NCBI GenBank assembly: GCA_946965045.2
Contig: OX337228.1
Coordinates: 248,001 to 312,000 of the forward strand
DNA from: Epithemia pelagica
Taxonomy: Eukaryota; Bacillariophyta; Bacillariophyceae; Surirellales; Surirellaceae
DNA length: 64,000 nt
Direction of reading: 5' to 3'
Part shown: positions 21,501-31,353 of the stretch, one piece after another
Numbering within the stretch: position 1 is the first letter of the stretch
Layout of the letters: each line of letters opens with the position of its first letter
Position numbers and translations under genes: made by a program
Notes under the pieces: generated by a model
Told to the model about the DNA's origin: nothing
Database searches by the model: none
The model's input: the letters and a program-made list of their open reading frames with translations, nothing else

Positions 21501-23700
21501 TCGTCATATTCGTCCACCACGACGTCTAATTGAAGAGTATCAATGTGCTGGGATCAACTATAATGAGTTATCCCTTACACAGTCGGAGATCAACTACTAT
21601 TCCTCCATGGCCGAACTAGGCCACGAAGACTCAGACTTCAGTGAGCAGCCTGAATCCTACGACTCACATGACCACCATGACTCAAGCGACGATGATTCAA
21701 GTAGCTACGAGGAGATCCAAGAGGAATCGAACCTTGACCATCACTCCGACATCAGTGCAGCCTTTCTTCATGCCGACCTTGTGACCGACATTCGCAATGC
21801 GTACCAACAAGTGCCTCTTGACCCCGAATACCAAGCTCCTGAATTCCCTGTTGATTGTGAAGCATCTGGCTTGAGCCCCAACTCATCACCGTTTGCCCGA
21901 GAATGTGCACTCGTCGGTGCAGGATTGGGCGGAGGAATTCAAAACACCCGAGAGCTCCATGTTTTGACATACGAGGAAGCCATCAATGGACCCGAGCGTG
22001 ATCAGTGGCTTGAGTCCATTGAACAAGAATATCAAAGGATGATCGCCAATGGTGTCTTTATCCCCTGTGATCCTGCCGAAGTCCCAGCTGATGCCAAGAT
22101 TCTTACCAATGTGTGGGCCATGAAAAAGAAAGCAAGTGGTGCGTTTCGCGCACGATTAAATGCCCGAGGATACGAACAGGTCGATGGGGAGCACTATGAC
22201 AGTCATGCCACGTTTGCTCCAGTGGCCTCCGAAATGACCATTATGATCATTTTTGTCTTGATCATATTAGCGAATTGGGTAGTCCATGTCATGGACGTCA
22301 AGGGCGCATTTCTGCTTGGCGACTTCGAAAAGGATCGGAAGATGTGGATGACCATTCCGAAAGGAATGGAGTCCAAATATCCTCCTGGTTGGTTGATCTT
22401 CCTTGGCAAGACTCTTTATGGCACAAAGCAAGCCGCTCGTGCCTTTTGGAATAAGGTCCAGGAAGTCATGAAGCTTATCCACTTCTTGCGCAACCGTGCT
22501 GATCCATGCCTCTACTTCGCATGGACTGCATTCGGCCTCGTCATTTGGCTCTCGTGGGTGGATGATTTCTTGGTCTGTGGGTCCGAAGCAGGCGTCCTTC
22601 ACTCCAAAGCAGCTATGAAGGAACACTTCGACTGCGACGATTGTGGTGAATTGACCGAGTATATCGGTTGTAAGGTTGATCTCGACCGCGAACAGCGCAC
22701 GTGTAAGTTCTCGCAGCCCGTCTTGCTGCAGAGCTTTTCCGACGAGTTTGATGTGCCTTCCACAGCGCAGAAGTATGCTACACCTGCAGCTCCTGGTGAA
22801 GTTCTCAAGAAGGACGATGGCACGGATGATTTGAACGCAACACAGCAGTCCATGTATCGGAGCGGCGTCGGTAAATTGTTGCATCTCATGAAATGGTCAC
22901 GTCCCGACATTTTGAACTCGGTCCGCGAACTCTCCAAATTCATGAAACAAGGTACTCAGCATCATCTCAAAGCCATGTATCGGGTGATGCGTTACTGCAT
23001 TGATACTCCATCGTGCAGCAAGATTCTGCGCCCGGTTGGTTGTTGGGACGGTACCAAGGAAGGATTTGAGTTTGTCATTCGAGGCCGAAGTGATTCCGAC
23101 TTTGCCAAAGACCCCGACAAGCGTCACAGTGTCTCAGGAATATCTGTTTTTCTCCAAGACGCGCCAATTTCCGAGTCCAGTCGGATGCAAGATTGCGTTA
23201 CTCTTTCCGTTAGCGAAGCCGAAATTGTCGCTGCTGTGGAAACAGGCCAACGCATGCTTTTCGGTATGCGCGTCCTCGAACAGATGGGACTGACCGTGCA
23301 AAAACCAATGATCTTGCAGATGGATTGCAAAGGTGCCATTGCTCTGACACACTCGTGGAGCGTTGGTGGCCGCACTCGACACATCGATGTGAAATGGCAT
23401 TTTCTTCGTGAGATGAAGGAGGAAGGCATTATTCATACCGTTTGGCTGCACTCACCTGACAATTCTGCTGATCTGTTCACCAAGAACCTGCCTGGTCCAG
23501 ATTTCCGCAAGCATGTCTCTGTCTATTGCTCCAATCTTGATCCTGCTTGTAATGCCGACGACGATCCTGTCACTCCGACCACCAACAATCAAGGCGCTCA
23601 CGTTGAACCGCATCATGGATCCGAAACCGCCATGCTTGTTTACCAAGGTCCTCTTCCATTTTGGCTTAAATGCTTTCTTCACACACGATCATCCAAGTGA
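18568..23700 (+). CDS. Gag-Pol polyprotein of copia element 2
   Basis: 1710 residues in one frame. Gag region, then two zinc knuckles of the C-X2-C-X4-H-X4-C type at about 265-278 (CNFCQEPGHGYYQC) and 333-346 (CEDCKVYGHSTQRC). Aspartic protease with IADTGATQH (Asp439). Integrase HHCC finger (HDKLGH ... CAACAAGK, about 585-630) and catalytic Asp655, Asp719 and Glu757. An acidic linker rich in Asp, Ser and His. Reverse transcriptase with WVDDFLVCG (Asp1332 and Asp1333). RNase H with SVSEAEIVAA and MDCKGA, and a C-terminal LFTKNLPG block. No stop or frameshift interrupts it, and every catalytic residue looked for is present. It would be cleaved by its own protease into Gag, PR, IN and RT-RH. Confidence 0.95.
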   Translation: MDLSSSDKTSTAIKVPTFSGKKADYPIWWMRFRSHARVHNFIGALSDAPEKELPSTEHESIDESTDSGKASKKALNRNAMAVACLSMALQADDDLKLVMKSITSDWPGGRAHIIVKGLFRNYKSENIAAKMRIRQDVNKISMSNTMNPKILRKKISQIENRHNHELADDDLVAIVIEKAAPIYSTIVATEQRAKGSALTADDLIDAMMTQWNLHHDEDDDGEDGTESSLDQSASGGLSLQVTQTNPVCQAVGDPNSVPPQPFVVCNFCQEPGHGYYQCPLRSQASQQGTGTALAVGPGQQQYQQQQGYRPYNGQQQGQWRQPYQQGDRPRPYCEDCKVYGHSTQRCWENPANAQFRPPNWTSRRNRPQQAPSPSPPTSTPAQDIATVVASNTTTRPTTPTTPNGQSTPSSETRVEMLMSGIEFPHDLQLLRDPNIWIADTGATQHMTSHTRGIINLRRPEDPVSLVMANDTTESATVIGDLPGICCNKYGCELRSGQMSGVNILPSAAFNLFSISKMLKQGWSLSGSSEAIIITKGSMSVTFDIVIPTPDGMIFCLYFKRKQELTDHEIFGALPDIGPKKRQTMSLQDAHDKLGHIDIRKIKPIVEHLGFQLQSGEMEKCAACAAGKARRKNLPRSDTHANSEPEDPNINRIYLDMSSVRPIKSHPTPRKNQWRMIVHGRTQLKFSAFYESKKAMVEPTCEFLHRWESNGLGATHVRLDNAGENILLQSRSQSADWKLNLNFEFTARNTPQQNSLAEVAISTIAMRGRAMMHRANVPMEYRSLLWTTAFDTATLLDGLVVIELDGVSKTRYEHWSGQLPRFAHHLRTWGEAGTVKTATDTTQKLEDKGTHCIFVGYCRDHAGDVYRMFNPHTKKLHVTRDVIWLRRMYFLPPENPPHLMITPLLPPNSDCDSTLHLEGADDASNRSKPFIEEIEDDSPNQNIEDTPMVETIDQATDADENVSAITSATPRQHQVTRTGRHIRPPRRLIEEYQCAGINYNELSLTQSEINYYSSMAELGHEDSDFSEQPESYDSHDHHDSSDDDSSSYEEIQEESNLDHHSDISAAFLHADLVTDIRNAYQQVPLDPEYQAPEFPVDCEASGLSPNSSPFARECALVGAGLGGGIQNTRELHVLTYEEAINGPERDQWLESIEQEYQRMIANGVFIPCDPAEVPADAKILTNVWAMKKKASGAFRARLNARGYEQVDGEHYDSHATFAPVASEMTIMIIFVLIILANWVVHVMDVKGAFLLGDFEKDRKMWMTIPKGMESKYPPGWLIFLGKTLYGTKQAARAFWNKVQEVMKLIHFLRNRADPCLYFAWTAFGLVIWLSWVDDFLVCGSEAGVLHSKAAMKEHFDCDDCGELTEYIGCKVDLDREQRTCKFSQPVLLQSFSDEFDVPSTAQKYATPAAPGEVLKKDDGTDDLNATQQSMYRSGVGKLLHLMKWSRPDILNSVRELSKFMKQGTQHHLKAMYRVMRYCIDTPSCSKILRPVGCWDGTKEGFEFVIRGRSDSDFAKDPDKRHSVSGISVFLQDAPISESSRMQDCVTLSVSEAEIVAAVETGQRMLFGMRVLEQMGLTVQKPMILQMDCKGAIALTHSWSVGGRTRHIDVKWHFLREMKEEGIIHTVWLHSPDNSADLFTKNLPGPDFRKHVSVYCSNLDPACNADDDPVTPTTNNQGAHVEPHHGSETAMLVYQGPLPFWLKCFLHTRSSK

Positions 23701-23999
23701 CTCAGCCCCAACAGAAATCCAGTACACCACAGTGAAACGCCCATTGCCGAACACACATCAAAATTCAAGCAAACACCACTATCATCAGTCAGAAATCAAA
23801 ATCAGCAAATCGAATCCAAATCACATCAACATTTATCACTTACACATCATCACGAACATCCGAATCAGGCAGGGCATCACTTTCATCATTCCAAATACAC
23901 TCACACCATGCACACAAGACGATCTTTCAGAGTTTATGACATCAAGGACACTGAAGAATTTGGTTTCTATGGACATTCGAGCGACACAATTAGGCAGGG

Positions 24000-24278
24000 T
24001 GTTGGAATCTTCAATTGAGTCGCTCTTCATGTCGTGGTCCCGAATCAAGTCAGTCGCACAACGAGACATTGGGATGCAAACCGCATGGGAGGCGGTTATA
24101 GTTCATCTAGGTCTTGGACCATCTCGATCTCATCTGGCATAACAACATCCTCATAATCCTAGTCGTAATGCTCACTCTTTCTAAATCACTCAGTTTCGAA
24201 ACCCTTTTGCATTACTTCTACGATTACCTTGCTTCTGTGCACAGAGGAGACCATCAGGGCCAATCTAGTGATCCAACA
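24000..24278 (+). repeat. 3' LTR of copia element 2
   Basis: 279 bp, identical by eye to the 5' LTR. A short G-rich run (GGCAGGG) precedes it and may be a weak polypurine tract. Confidence 0.95.
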
Positions 24279-24617
24279 GTCGACTCCGACTCCGGCGATT
24301 TGACGACGAAGATGGTTTGGGCGAATGATTAGAGGACGACGATACTTTGGTGCTGCCTTTGCCCGTTCTGGTGGATCGCGATCGGGATCGCGTGGCTCGA
24401 CTCGTCGTGGTGGTACTGCCATTGTTGGTATAGTTCAGTTTGCTTGCCGAGTCCTGGTCCTGTTCTTCCTTTGCTTTTGTCGTTGTCTTTTTGTCTTGGG
24501 GTTGTCATCAAAATCGGCATCGTCGTACAAGGCATTATTTCGATACAAGGCCGACACTGGACCATCACCATCACCGACACCATTGGCCGTCGTTGTTGTC
24601 GTTTCGTTGGTTGTCAT

Positions 24618-25384
24618 GTTAGCCAGAATGATACCTGGAGTTACAGTCACGAACGTGGAGGCTGGATCAGGATGGTCAATCCGAGAAACAAAAAGAACAA
24701 ACCCAGCGAGACAGCAACTGCCAACAACCAAAGAAGACCCAAACAAACTCGAACTACACAAAGAAAGAGAGATGGTATTACCGGTAGCAGAACACCACAA
24801 CGAGACTCTCTCTTCTTCTTCAATCTCTCATGGGGCAAATAAAAAAGGGGTTCTCTGCCGTGATGGAACAGGAGCAAAGTTTTTGGGGGCCATTGTGTCT
24901 ATTTCGGGGTAGGGTAACTTTCTGGTGTGACGTGTCTTCGATTGGACACTAGACTCACGACCTCTTCCGAAGAGGGATACAGAGGGGTATTACCCCCATT
25001 AAATGGGGGAGAGGAAACATGACCCTCCGTCGAGCCAGCCAATCGTCCGTGGGCGCGCACAACGGACCGTTTGCTGGTCTGTCCGTTCTTTTACATCCAT
25101 CGAGAGCGTAGATGCAAAAGTTACTCCTAGGTGTATCCCTCTAATTTATTCAGTTTCGCCGCGCCAATTGCAACCATGCCACCAAGTCCTTTGCAGCGAA
25201 CGTGGAGCATCCTCCGGAAAACCCCAAGCTCCAGAAGCTAAGGTGGCTTACAATACTTGTCTTCCACTTGGACGGGTCGCGGGTCATCCAAGCAGGACAT
25301 CACCAACACAAGCCAACCGACCGACCAGCAAGACAGATGCAGAATATTAGAGGTAGGACACAAACAGAACAAAACAAAAGGAAA
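24618..25384. promoter_or_regulatory. upstream region of coiled-coil fragment and Gag-domain ORF, unit B
   Basis: Copy of the parent region at 3997-4692 with the GGGGTATTACCCCC block near 24987. Unlike unit A it keeps the full leader in front of the Gag ORF (about 25184-25384), which resembles the NTPase leaders. No coding capacity was recognised. Confidence 0.45.
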
Positions 25385-25597
25385 ATGGCTGCTGACCTCA
25401 ATGCCTACCTACAAGACACCCTCTTGATCAAAGAACATGTGGTCAGGTCGGCGCTCAACTCACATGGCCTGGAGTCATTTGCTGACTTGGAAGCGATCTC
25501 AGAGAACGACAGCGTTGTGCGTCTTCCCCTCAAAAAGGAATACTTGAGCCTCCTCAAGTTGATCCTATCGATATTACCAACTATTGTATATCCGTAA
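25385..25597 (+). pseudogene. truncated Gag-domain ORF, unit B
   Basis: 70 residues starting MAADLNAYLQD. It has the same truncation point and foreign tail as in unit A, and the unit C copy is the same apart from possible silent changes. See 4693-4905 for interpretation. Confidence 0.5.
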
Positions 25598-25728
25598 TAA
25601 GACAAAGAGAATGCTCAGCTTTACTCTCCTTCGTACTCTAGTGTGTTCCAGCGCAACACAAGTGGTCTTCTCACGGGCCGAAACGAGACGTTGGTAAATG
25701 TTGTCCAATAATCGGAATCACACAGAAT

Positions 25729-27749
25729 TCAAGAGTGAGAAATATTCTTTGGCATCAAAATGGCCATTTGCTTGTCGACAATGGCTTGCAACTTCTTATG
25801 CGTGGTTTCCTCTCGATGCTCTTCGAGTGATCCCAAGTCACTCAGAAATAATTCGCCTTTGGAATCTACGAGCACGTGTCGCCAGCGAATGTCGTCATTT
25901 TTATACCGATAGCCTTGTGTGGCAAATCGATACAATTCTTGTTTCACCTTTGTTTTGAATGAATCGCGACGCTTGACCTGCTTTCCATAGGGCATCACCA
26001 AACAAGGGCGTCCGCCCAGATCCACCGCATTGACATCAGGAAATCGATCCTTGTAGAGCTCTCCCCAACGGACAGCCTCCCCGTCTGCCATTTCTCGAAG
26101 TTTCTCAACCGTCCTGTTTTCCTCCTCTTCCCTTGCCGATTCGGTGGATTTTTGGGAAGGCTCAACATGAAAACACTTCAATGCGCAAACCCGGCAACTG
26201 GAATTGCAGCAAGAATCACCGATGCATGGCTTCCAACTCCCAGTTCACCCAAGAGGTAGAATATCTGCGACGAAGGAGGCGGAAATTGCATGCAATCGGC
26301 AGAGAACGGTTTCGTCGTATTCTTAATGCAGGAAGGTGTCTGGACCCAATCGTAGAAGTTCTTGCCAACCTTACAAACAACCCTTTTTCCGAGATACTCA
26401 CCATGGTCAATGTCTGGGATATCGGTAGCAACGTTGGACTGAACTTTTTGGAAAGCCATTTCAATGGCTTGAAGAAGAAAAGGAAAGACATATCCATTCT
26501 CAAATACTTGTGAGTAATAAACAACTGGGTCCACCTGTTTTTCTTTGTAAGCCTCCTTCTTAGTGTCATCGGCGTCTTTCAAGAACTTCGAGGCAGAAAA
26601 GGTCTCGCGAATTGGGCTAAAGGTCTGGTCTTTGCAATTTTCAGGAACTTTCTGCATTCTGGGAGGCGGCTTTTTGTTCGTAGAAAGTGTTGTCTTTACT
26701 TTTTCCAGAATCTCCTTATGCGCACTGTCATTGTCAAAACTCTCCAATGAAGCAAGAACCATCTTGTTGTACGTCATGACTGCCCCAAGGGGTTGCTGGA
26801 TGCCTGTGCTTCTCATTGCCAGCAAGTACGACCAGATCTGACCGGCCGTGTTCTCGGATGTAAAGACCTTATCGTTGTGGTTTCCATCTCGCGCATCCGG
26901 ACTCTTCACTTCAACGGCAAATAGTATCTTTCCCTTGATTCGGAGCACAACAACAATGTCCGGTTTCATCAAAAAAATTGAAATCTCCGTGTTCACACGA
27001 GCCTCAGCCAGGTTTAAACAGCCGAGAGCATCTTCAACCATGCTCACACACAACCGTTGAACCCCGAATTCGTTGGAGTAATCGAAATTATCTCCTTGTC
27101 GATATCGAGATCTTGAGGCTCCCAAGACACTTGGAATCAGTTTATTGTCGGCATTGTCGGTACAGACGGGAATGCGAACGTGAGATGGATGCACATAGTG
27201 TCCATTATGGACCAAAATCTTGGCCTTTGGTATTTTAAGATACCCATCGACACTTTCTCGTTTTTTCTTGTCATAATAATTTATTTTTCGGGAGTTTCCC
27301 GAGACACTGGGTGTCACGTTCTTGTTCAAGGTCAGACCAGGAAGCCTAAAGTTTTTCTTCGTATCAAGGTACGTTTGCTCGATGGACGTTTGACGAAGGT
27401 CTTCGGTTGCTGCCAATTCCTTATCTTTTTCTGCAATTGTCACTTCCAGTTGCAAGTTTCTTTGAATTATTTCATCGTTTCTTTGCATTATTTCATCGTT
27501 TCTTTGCATTATTTCATCGTTTCTTCGAATTATTTGATCCATTTTCATTGTCTCGCGCAATGTATATATCTTCAAACGTAGATTTTCTACTTCGTCAAGG
27601 ACGCCACGAATCTCACTAGTGAGCAACCCCCGTGTCTCTGCCGCGCTCCAAAGCTCTTGATACAGTTTCCGTTTCTTTGCCATCTCCTCCGCCTCGCCGT
27701 CGCTTGGGTAGTCTTTTTGCACGCGCTTTGCCCCATTTGTTTCGCTCAT
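25729..27749 (-). pseudogene. nuclease-kinase gene, unit B copy, frameshifted
   Basis: Same architecture as the copies in A and C, starting at MSETNG (27749). The nuclease half is intact, including FAVEVKSPD. In the kinase-like half one G is missing near 26209, where C and A read GCAGGCAAG and B reads GCAGCAAG. The frame is lost just after the glycine loop (GVGSHASVILA) and ends within a dozen codons. The rest of the kinase part (from ALKCF to SDLGS) continues in another frame to 25729. Apart from this base it is nearly identical to unit C, so the lesion is young. A truncated nuclease-only protein of about 520 residues could still be made. Confidence 0.9.
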
Positions 27750-28697
27750 AATGGTAGTTGTTCTTGTGCGAGTCGGATCGCAAGGCTCAACCTCCAACGT
27801 TTGCTGCTGCGGAGAAGAAGGTTGATGATGTGATAATTCTCTTCTGTACAAACACACGCACACACACACCACACACACATTTAGTGGGGTGGAGGCATCA
27901 GGCCAATGCTTACAAGCTGCCAATCCAATCTGGAGCGCCAATTGGCTAGAAAGGGGATGAGCTGCCGCGCCTACCCGCTAGCTAGGGTACGGTCGACCGA
28001 CTGCCCTGGCTCGGAATAGAAGTTACTCCGTATAACCTTACCAATCCAAAACAAGAACCCGCGCTGCCCCCCCCAAGACCCCCACCACTCCCCCCAAATG
28101 TACTTCGTACTAAATCTGTTTGAAAGAAAGACATGCCGTTTACTCTCATTAGAGTTAGGGGGACCGTTGTAGTCGAACGCCGGCCTGCCTAATTCGAAAC
28201 TCTACAGGCATATCTCTATTGTACACTTTTTTAGACGGATTGGGGACAGCCAATCCTGGATTGGCTGAATCCGGAAAGCCAAATACCCGGATGTGTGACG
28301 TAAAGATGACGTTCTATGATGACGCGTAACGCTCACGGATTGGATTGGCTACGTGTAAGCAATGGCCTCAGTCTCTCCGTATTGTGGATAGTATTGTAGT
28401 TTGTAGAGTGGTGAAGAAAAGAGGGGGAGGGCAGAGGTTTGGGGCAATTGGGGTGAAGAATCGATTTAGCAGCGAAACAGGCCGCCTTCCGTTTCGCGGC
28501 TCCAATGGCAACCATGCACCCGAAAGTCCTTTGCAGCGAACCAGTGAATGTGGAGCATTCTCCGGGTCCCCAAAAGCGCCAAAAGCGCCAGAAGCGTGGC
28601 TTACAATTGTCTTCCACAATGACGGGTGGGTCATCCAAGCAGCAGGACACCACCCACACAAGCCTACCGTTGATCACCGACCAAGACAGGAGTCGAA
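27750..28697. promoter_or_regulatory. shared divergent upstream region and NTPase leader, unit B
   Basis: Lies between the divergent nuclease-kinase and NTPase genes. CA-repeat leader about 27847-27882; ATTGG/CCAAT cluster about 28237-28265; TGACGT at 28296-28301, TGACGT at 28307-28312, TGACGC at 28320-28325; NTPase leader about 28500-28697 with the E2F-like GCGCCAAA at 28576-28583. It lacks the 640-bp block present in unit A. Confidence 0.55.
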
Positions 28698-30890
28698 ATG
28701 AGTCCCAAAAAGTACGAGAATGAAGACCAGATGGTTCTTGAATATTTGAAGAAAAAAGGAATGCACAATGCTGTGGCCCAAGTCATGAATACTATAGCGG
28801 CGGAATCCAATGAATCATCTCAGAAGGTAGATGAGAAGGAATCGCATAGTCCGGGCGAAACGAACGCCCGAGAGCGATTTCTCCAAGAGGATGACGACAA
28901 GGCTCGAGCTGAATGGGGTATACCGGATACGGAGAACCTGCAGCGACGTTTCCACTCGCTTCCACCACCTACGGAGCCGCAGCAATGGATTGGTCGATCT
29001 TCGGCCGAACGAGTCGTCAGTGAAGTTGTGTTGCAAAATTTCCATCAACGATTATCGACGAATCATGCCGATTTCACATTCCTGGTCGCCTCGGGGCATG
29101 TCCGGAGTGGGAAGACTCGCACCGGAATGGAAACACCCCGAATCGTCCAGAATTTTTGCGAGGCAGAGCTCACTCGCAAAAATGTAAACACTGCAAAGCC
29201 AGTCTACCTCCGAATTGATTTCCTCAATGGTGCTCGATTTAACAGGCAGTTTGACTCCCCTTCTCGGTCCATCAGCGAGGCACTCGGGGCTCGTCTCATT
29301 TCGGCCTTTTATGAAACAAACGCGTTGCAGAACGGTGTGACTCACGATGTTGCGCTCCAGCACGTTGTCACGCACATTAGAAATACACACCCAGATCATA
29401 ATTTGATTGTCCCGATTGTGATCCACTTTGATGAGCATGGGGCTTTTATTGACGACATGAACAAGGTTGTCTCGAATCGCGGTCAACCTGGAAAGGACTA
29501 TTTTCTTGGTATGCTCCAGTTGATTGGATCTGCCGCAACAACAAATGAAGGATATCTCTCTGCCTATCACAAAATGGGTGCCTATTTTCTTGTTCCGATT
29601 ACGACAGGAACCTCTCATTCGGCTGCAAATTTTGATAGAGCGAGCCGCTACAAGATTTGGCCAGTCCCCCTACCTGTATTGACATTTGACGAATCCCTGT
29701 TGTTGGCAGAATCTTGTTTAGAAGTGACGGGCCTGGAGCCTGACGAGATTTGTACCACGTTGAACGACGCCATGTTCCGAATCGCGTTGGGTGACACGGG
29801 TGGGCTTCCGGGCCTCGTTTTCTTCTTATCGACTAGGAAGCTACGAGACCTATCATACGTGGAGCACCTACACAATCGAACCAAGTCTTACATTGCCGGA
29901 AATTGGAATCATCGGTGGGCAGCTATAACCTCAGTCTGCTTGGCACGACCGCGCGTGACAAATACAACGGTCCTCATGACAGAATACAAGCACCCAACTT
30001 TAGCAAGCGTCTTGTACGGCACGAGAGATGATTTTCTAAAAGTGCATCCAAGTTTAAATCCTGACATGGCTGCGATTGCCTACACTGTTCAAGACGCTTT
30101 GGATGGAGGGACAGTATTTTGGCAAGCGGATGGAGAAATCGGCCTAGCACCAGCTCTTCTTTCCAAATTCAATGGCGGAGAAGGAATGTTCAACCCAATC
30201 CTCACTCGACAAATATCGTCGTCACAAGAATGGACATGGCAATATTTTGAGTCGGCCCATTTGCTCTACCTTGCCGCGATCATGGCCGCTCTTGTGAAGG
30301 AAAGGAGACGTTTCAGCAACATTACACTTGGAACGCTTCTTCGAAGTTCGAGTCCCCGTGAGTCCAGTATCCTCTCTGAAGCGTTGCAGCTACCAGATAA
30401 TTTTAATGGCGGCAATGTCACAAAGGACGGAACGCAATGCATCCCAAGAAGCAATGCAAAGAAAGGAAGCCAAATGAAGGTTTCTCTCGACGATTTTGAA
30501 ACTGTACATCTGGCCATGGAAGGGACACCAATTGTCGACGGCTACCTTAATTTACGTCTTGGGGCAGCGTTATCATCGGACATTGCCACCAAGACATTGT
30601 TTATTCAATACAAGCACAACGGACTTGAGAGTCAATCATCCGCCGTACATATTTCACATATGAATCGCGAAGTCAACAAGCTGGCGGTCCGTCTGAATAA
30701 ACATGGATGGCCGCAGGGCCGAGGGTGGATCTTTCTGTGGGTCACAAACCGGAATGTTGTACAAGACTGTGTTCCAGATCAACGTCTTCTTTGGGTGGAC
30801 AAGACCTCGCTCTCGAAACATGCCCCTTTGCTAGGAACTCGAGGCTTGGTGCCCTTGCAACAGCTACGGGACGTGGATCACAAGGAATGA
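28698..30890 (+). CDS. P-loop NTPase with nuclease-like C-terminus, unit B copy
   Basis: 730 residues, uninterrupted. Short N-terminal helical module (EYLKKKGMHNAVAQVMN) that resembles a LisH motif; it is 9 residues shorter here than in A and C because one of two repeated segments is lost. Then the NTPase: Walker A GHVRSGKTRTG, Walker B IVIHFDEHGAF with adjacent Asp-Glu, and a sensor-1-like strand PITTGTS. The C-terminal region carries a PD-(D/E)XK-like signature, PIVDGYLN ... LFIQYKH, in which the second acidic residue is Gln, followed by WIFLWVTNRN. This NTPase plus nuclease-like order is typical of Crinkler and trypanosome RHS proteins (family knowledge). Role inferred: an ATP-driven switch controlling an effector. 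Its C-terminal third is closer to unit A (residues DNFNGGNVTKDGT) than to C or D. Confidence 0.85.
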   Translation: MSPKKYENEDQMVLEYLKKKGMHNAVAQVMNTIAAESNESSQKVDEKESHSPGETNARERFLQEDDDKARAEWGIPDTENLQRRFHSLPPPTEPQQWIGRSSAERVVSEVVLQNFHQRLSTNHADFTFLVASGHVRSGKTRTGMETPRIVQNFCEAELTRKNVNTAKPVYLRIDFLNGARFNRQFDSPSRSISEALGARLISAFYETNALQNGVTHDVALQHVVTHIRNTHPDHNLIVPIVIHFDEHGAFIDDMNKVVSNRGQPGKDYFLGMLQLIGSAATTNEGYLSAYHKMGAYFLVPITTGTSHSAANFDRASRYKIWPVPLPVLTFDESLLLAESCLEVTGLEPDEICTTLNDAMFRIALGDTGGLPGLVFFLSTRKLRDLSYVEHLHNRTKSYIAGNWNHRWAAITSVCLARPRVTNTTVLMTEYKHPTLASVLYGTRDDFLKVHPSLNPDMAAIAYTVQDALDGGTVFWQADGEIGLAPALLSKFNGGEGMFNPILTRQISSSQEWTWQYFESAHLLYLAAIMAALVKERRRFSNITLGTLLRSSSPRESSILSEALQLPDNFNGGNVTKDGTQCIPRSNAKKGSQMKVSLDDFETVHLAMEGTPIVDGYLNLRLGAALSSDIATKTLFIQYKHNGLESQSSAVHISHMNREVNKLAVRLNKHGWPQGRGWIFLWVTNRNVVQDCVPDQRLLWVDKTSLSKHAPLLGTRGLVPLQQLRDVDHKE

Positions 30891-30932
30891 AATCAATCGC
30901 TTGGAGATTAAATCTATCTGGTTTGCTCCCCA

Positions 30933-31353
30933 CTGAGATTGTCCTTGTTGTCTTTCAAGTGCCCCAAGTGTCGTTGCGACAATTGTTTTATGGATCCAGC
31001 TTCCCGACGAGACGGTCGACTCCGACTCCGGCGATTTGACGACGAAGATGGTTTGGGCGAATGATTAGAGGACGACGATACTTTGGTGCTGCCTTTGCCC
31101 GTTCTGGTGGATCGCGATCGGGATCGCGTGGCTCGACTCGTCGTGGTGGTACTGCCATTGTTGGTATAGTTCAGTTTGCTTGCCGAGTCCTGGTCCTGTT
31201 CTTCCTTTGCTTTTGTCGTTGTCTTTTTGTCTTGGGGTTGTCATCAAAATCGGCATCGTCGTACAAGGCATTATTTCGATACAAGGCCGACACTGGACCA
31301 TCACCATCACCGACACCATTGGCCGTCGTTGTTGTCGTTTCGTTGGTTGTCAT
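30933..31353 (-). pseudogene. 5' fragment of the coiled-coil gene at the B/C boundary
   Basis: Begins with the same CTGAGATTGTCC junction as at 17981 and matches 3497-3996 of the coiled-coil gene. The start at 31353 gives MTTNETTTTTANG and about 60 residues before the frame breaks. It is not interrupted, and so displays the empty target site (GTCGACTCCGAC near 31014) of copia element 2. It marks the left end of unit C. Confidence 0.85.

Larger units (their letters stand above)
18068..24278 (+). mobile_element. Ty1/copia LTR retrotransposon 2, apparently intact
   Basis: Two 279-bp LTRs (18068-18346 and 24000-24278) that I find identical, with TG...CA ends. The target duplication GTCGA is at 18063-18067 and 24279-24283, and the empty site is preserved at about 31014-31025 in unit C. 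One uninterrupted 1710-codon gag-pol frame lies inside. All features fit a very recent, potentially active insertion. It is a different lineage from element 1 (single frame, two zinc knuckles, different LTR). Confidence 0.95.
17981..24617 (-). pseudogene. 5' fragment of the coiled-coil gene at the A/B boundary, split by copia element 2
   Basis: From CTGAGATTGTCC at 17981 the sequence matches the coiled-coil gene from 3497 onward, on the same strand. It is cut at 18067 by copia element 2 and resumes at 24279. The minus-strand start at 24617 keeps MTTNETTTTTANGVGDGDG and SALYRNNALYDDADFDD, then runs out of frame after about 60 residues. It marks the left end of tandem unit B. No function is expected beyond possible promoter activity, since the parent gene's upstream DNA is included. 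Confidence 0.85.
17981..30932 (+). repeat. tandem unit B
   Basis: Second direct repeat, about 6.7 kb without copia element 2. The B/C boundary has the same junction as A/B: a short CTCCCCA filler between the NTPase downstream sequence and CTGAGATTGTCC of the coiled-coil gene. Confidence 0.85.
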
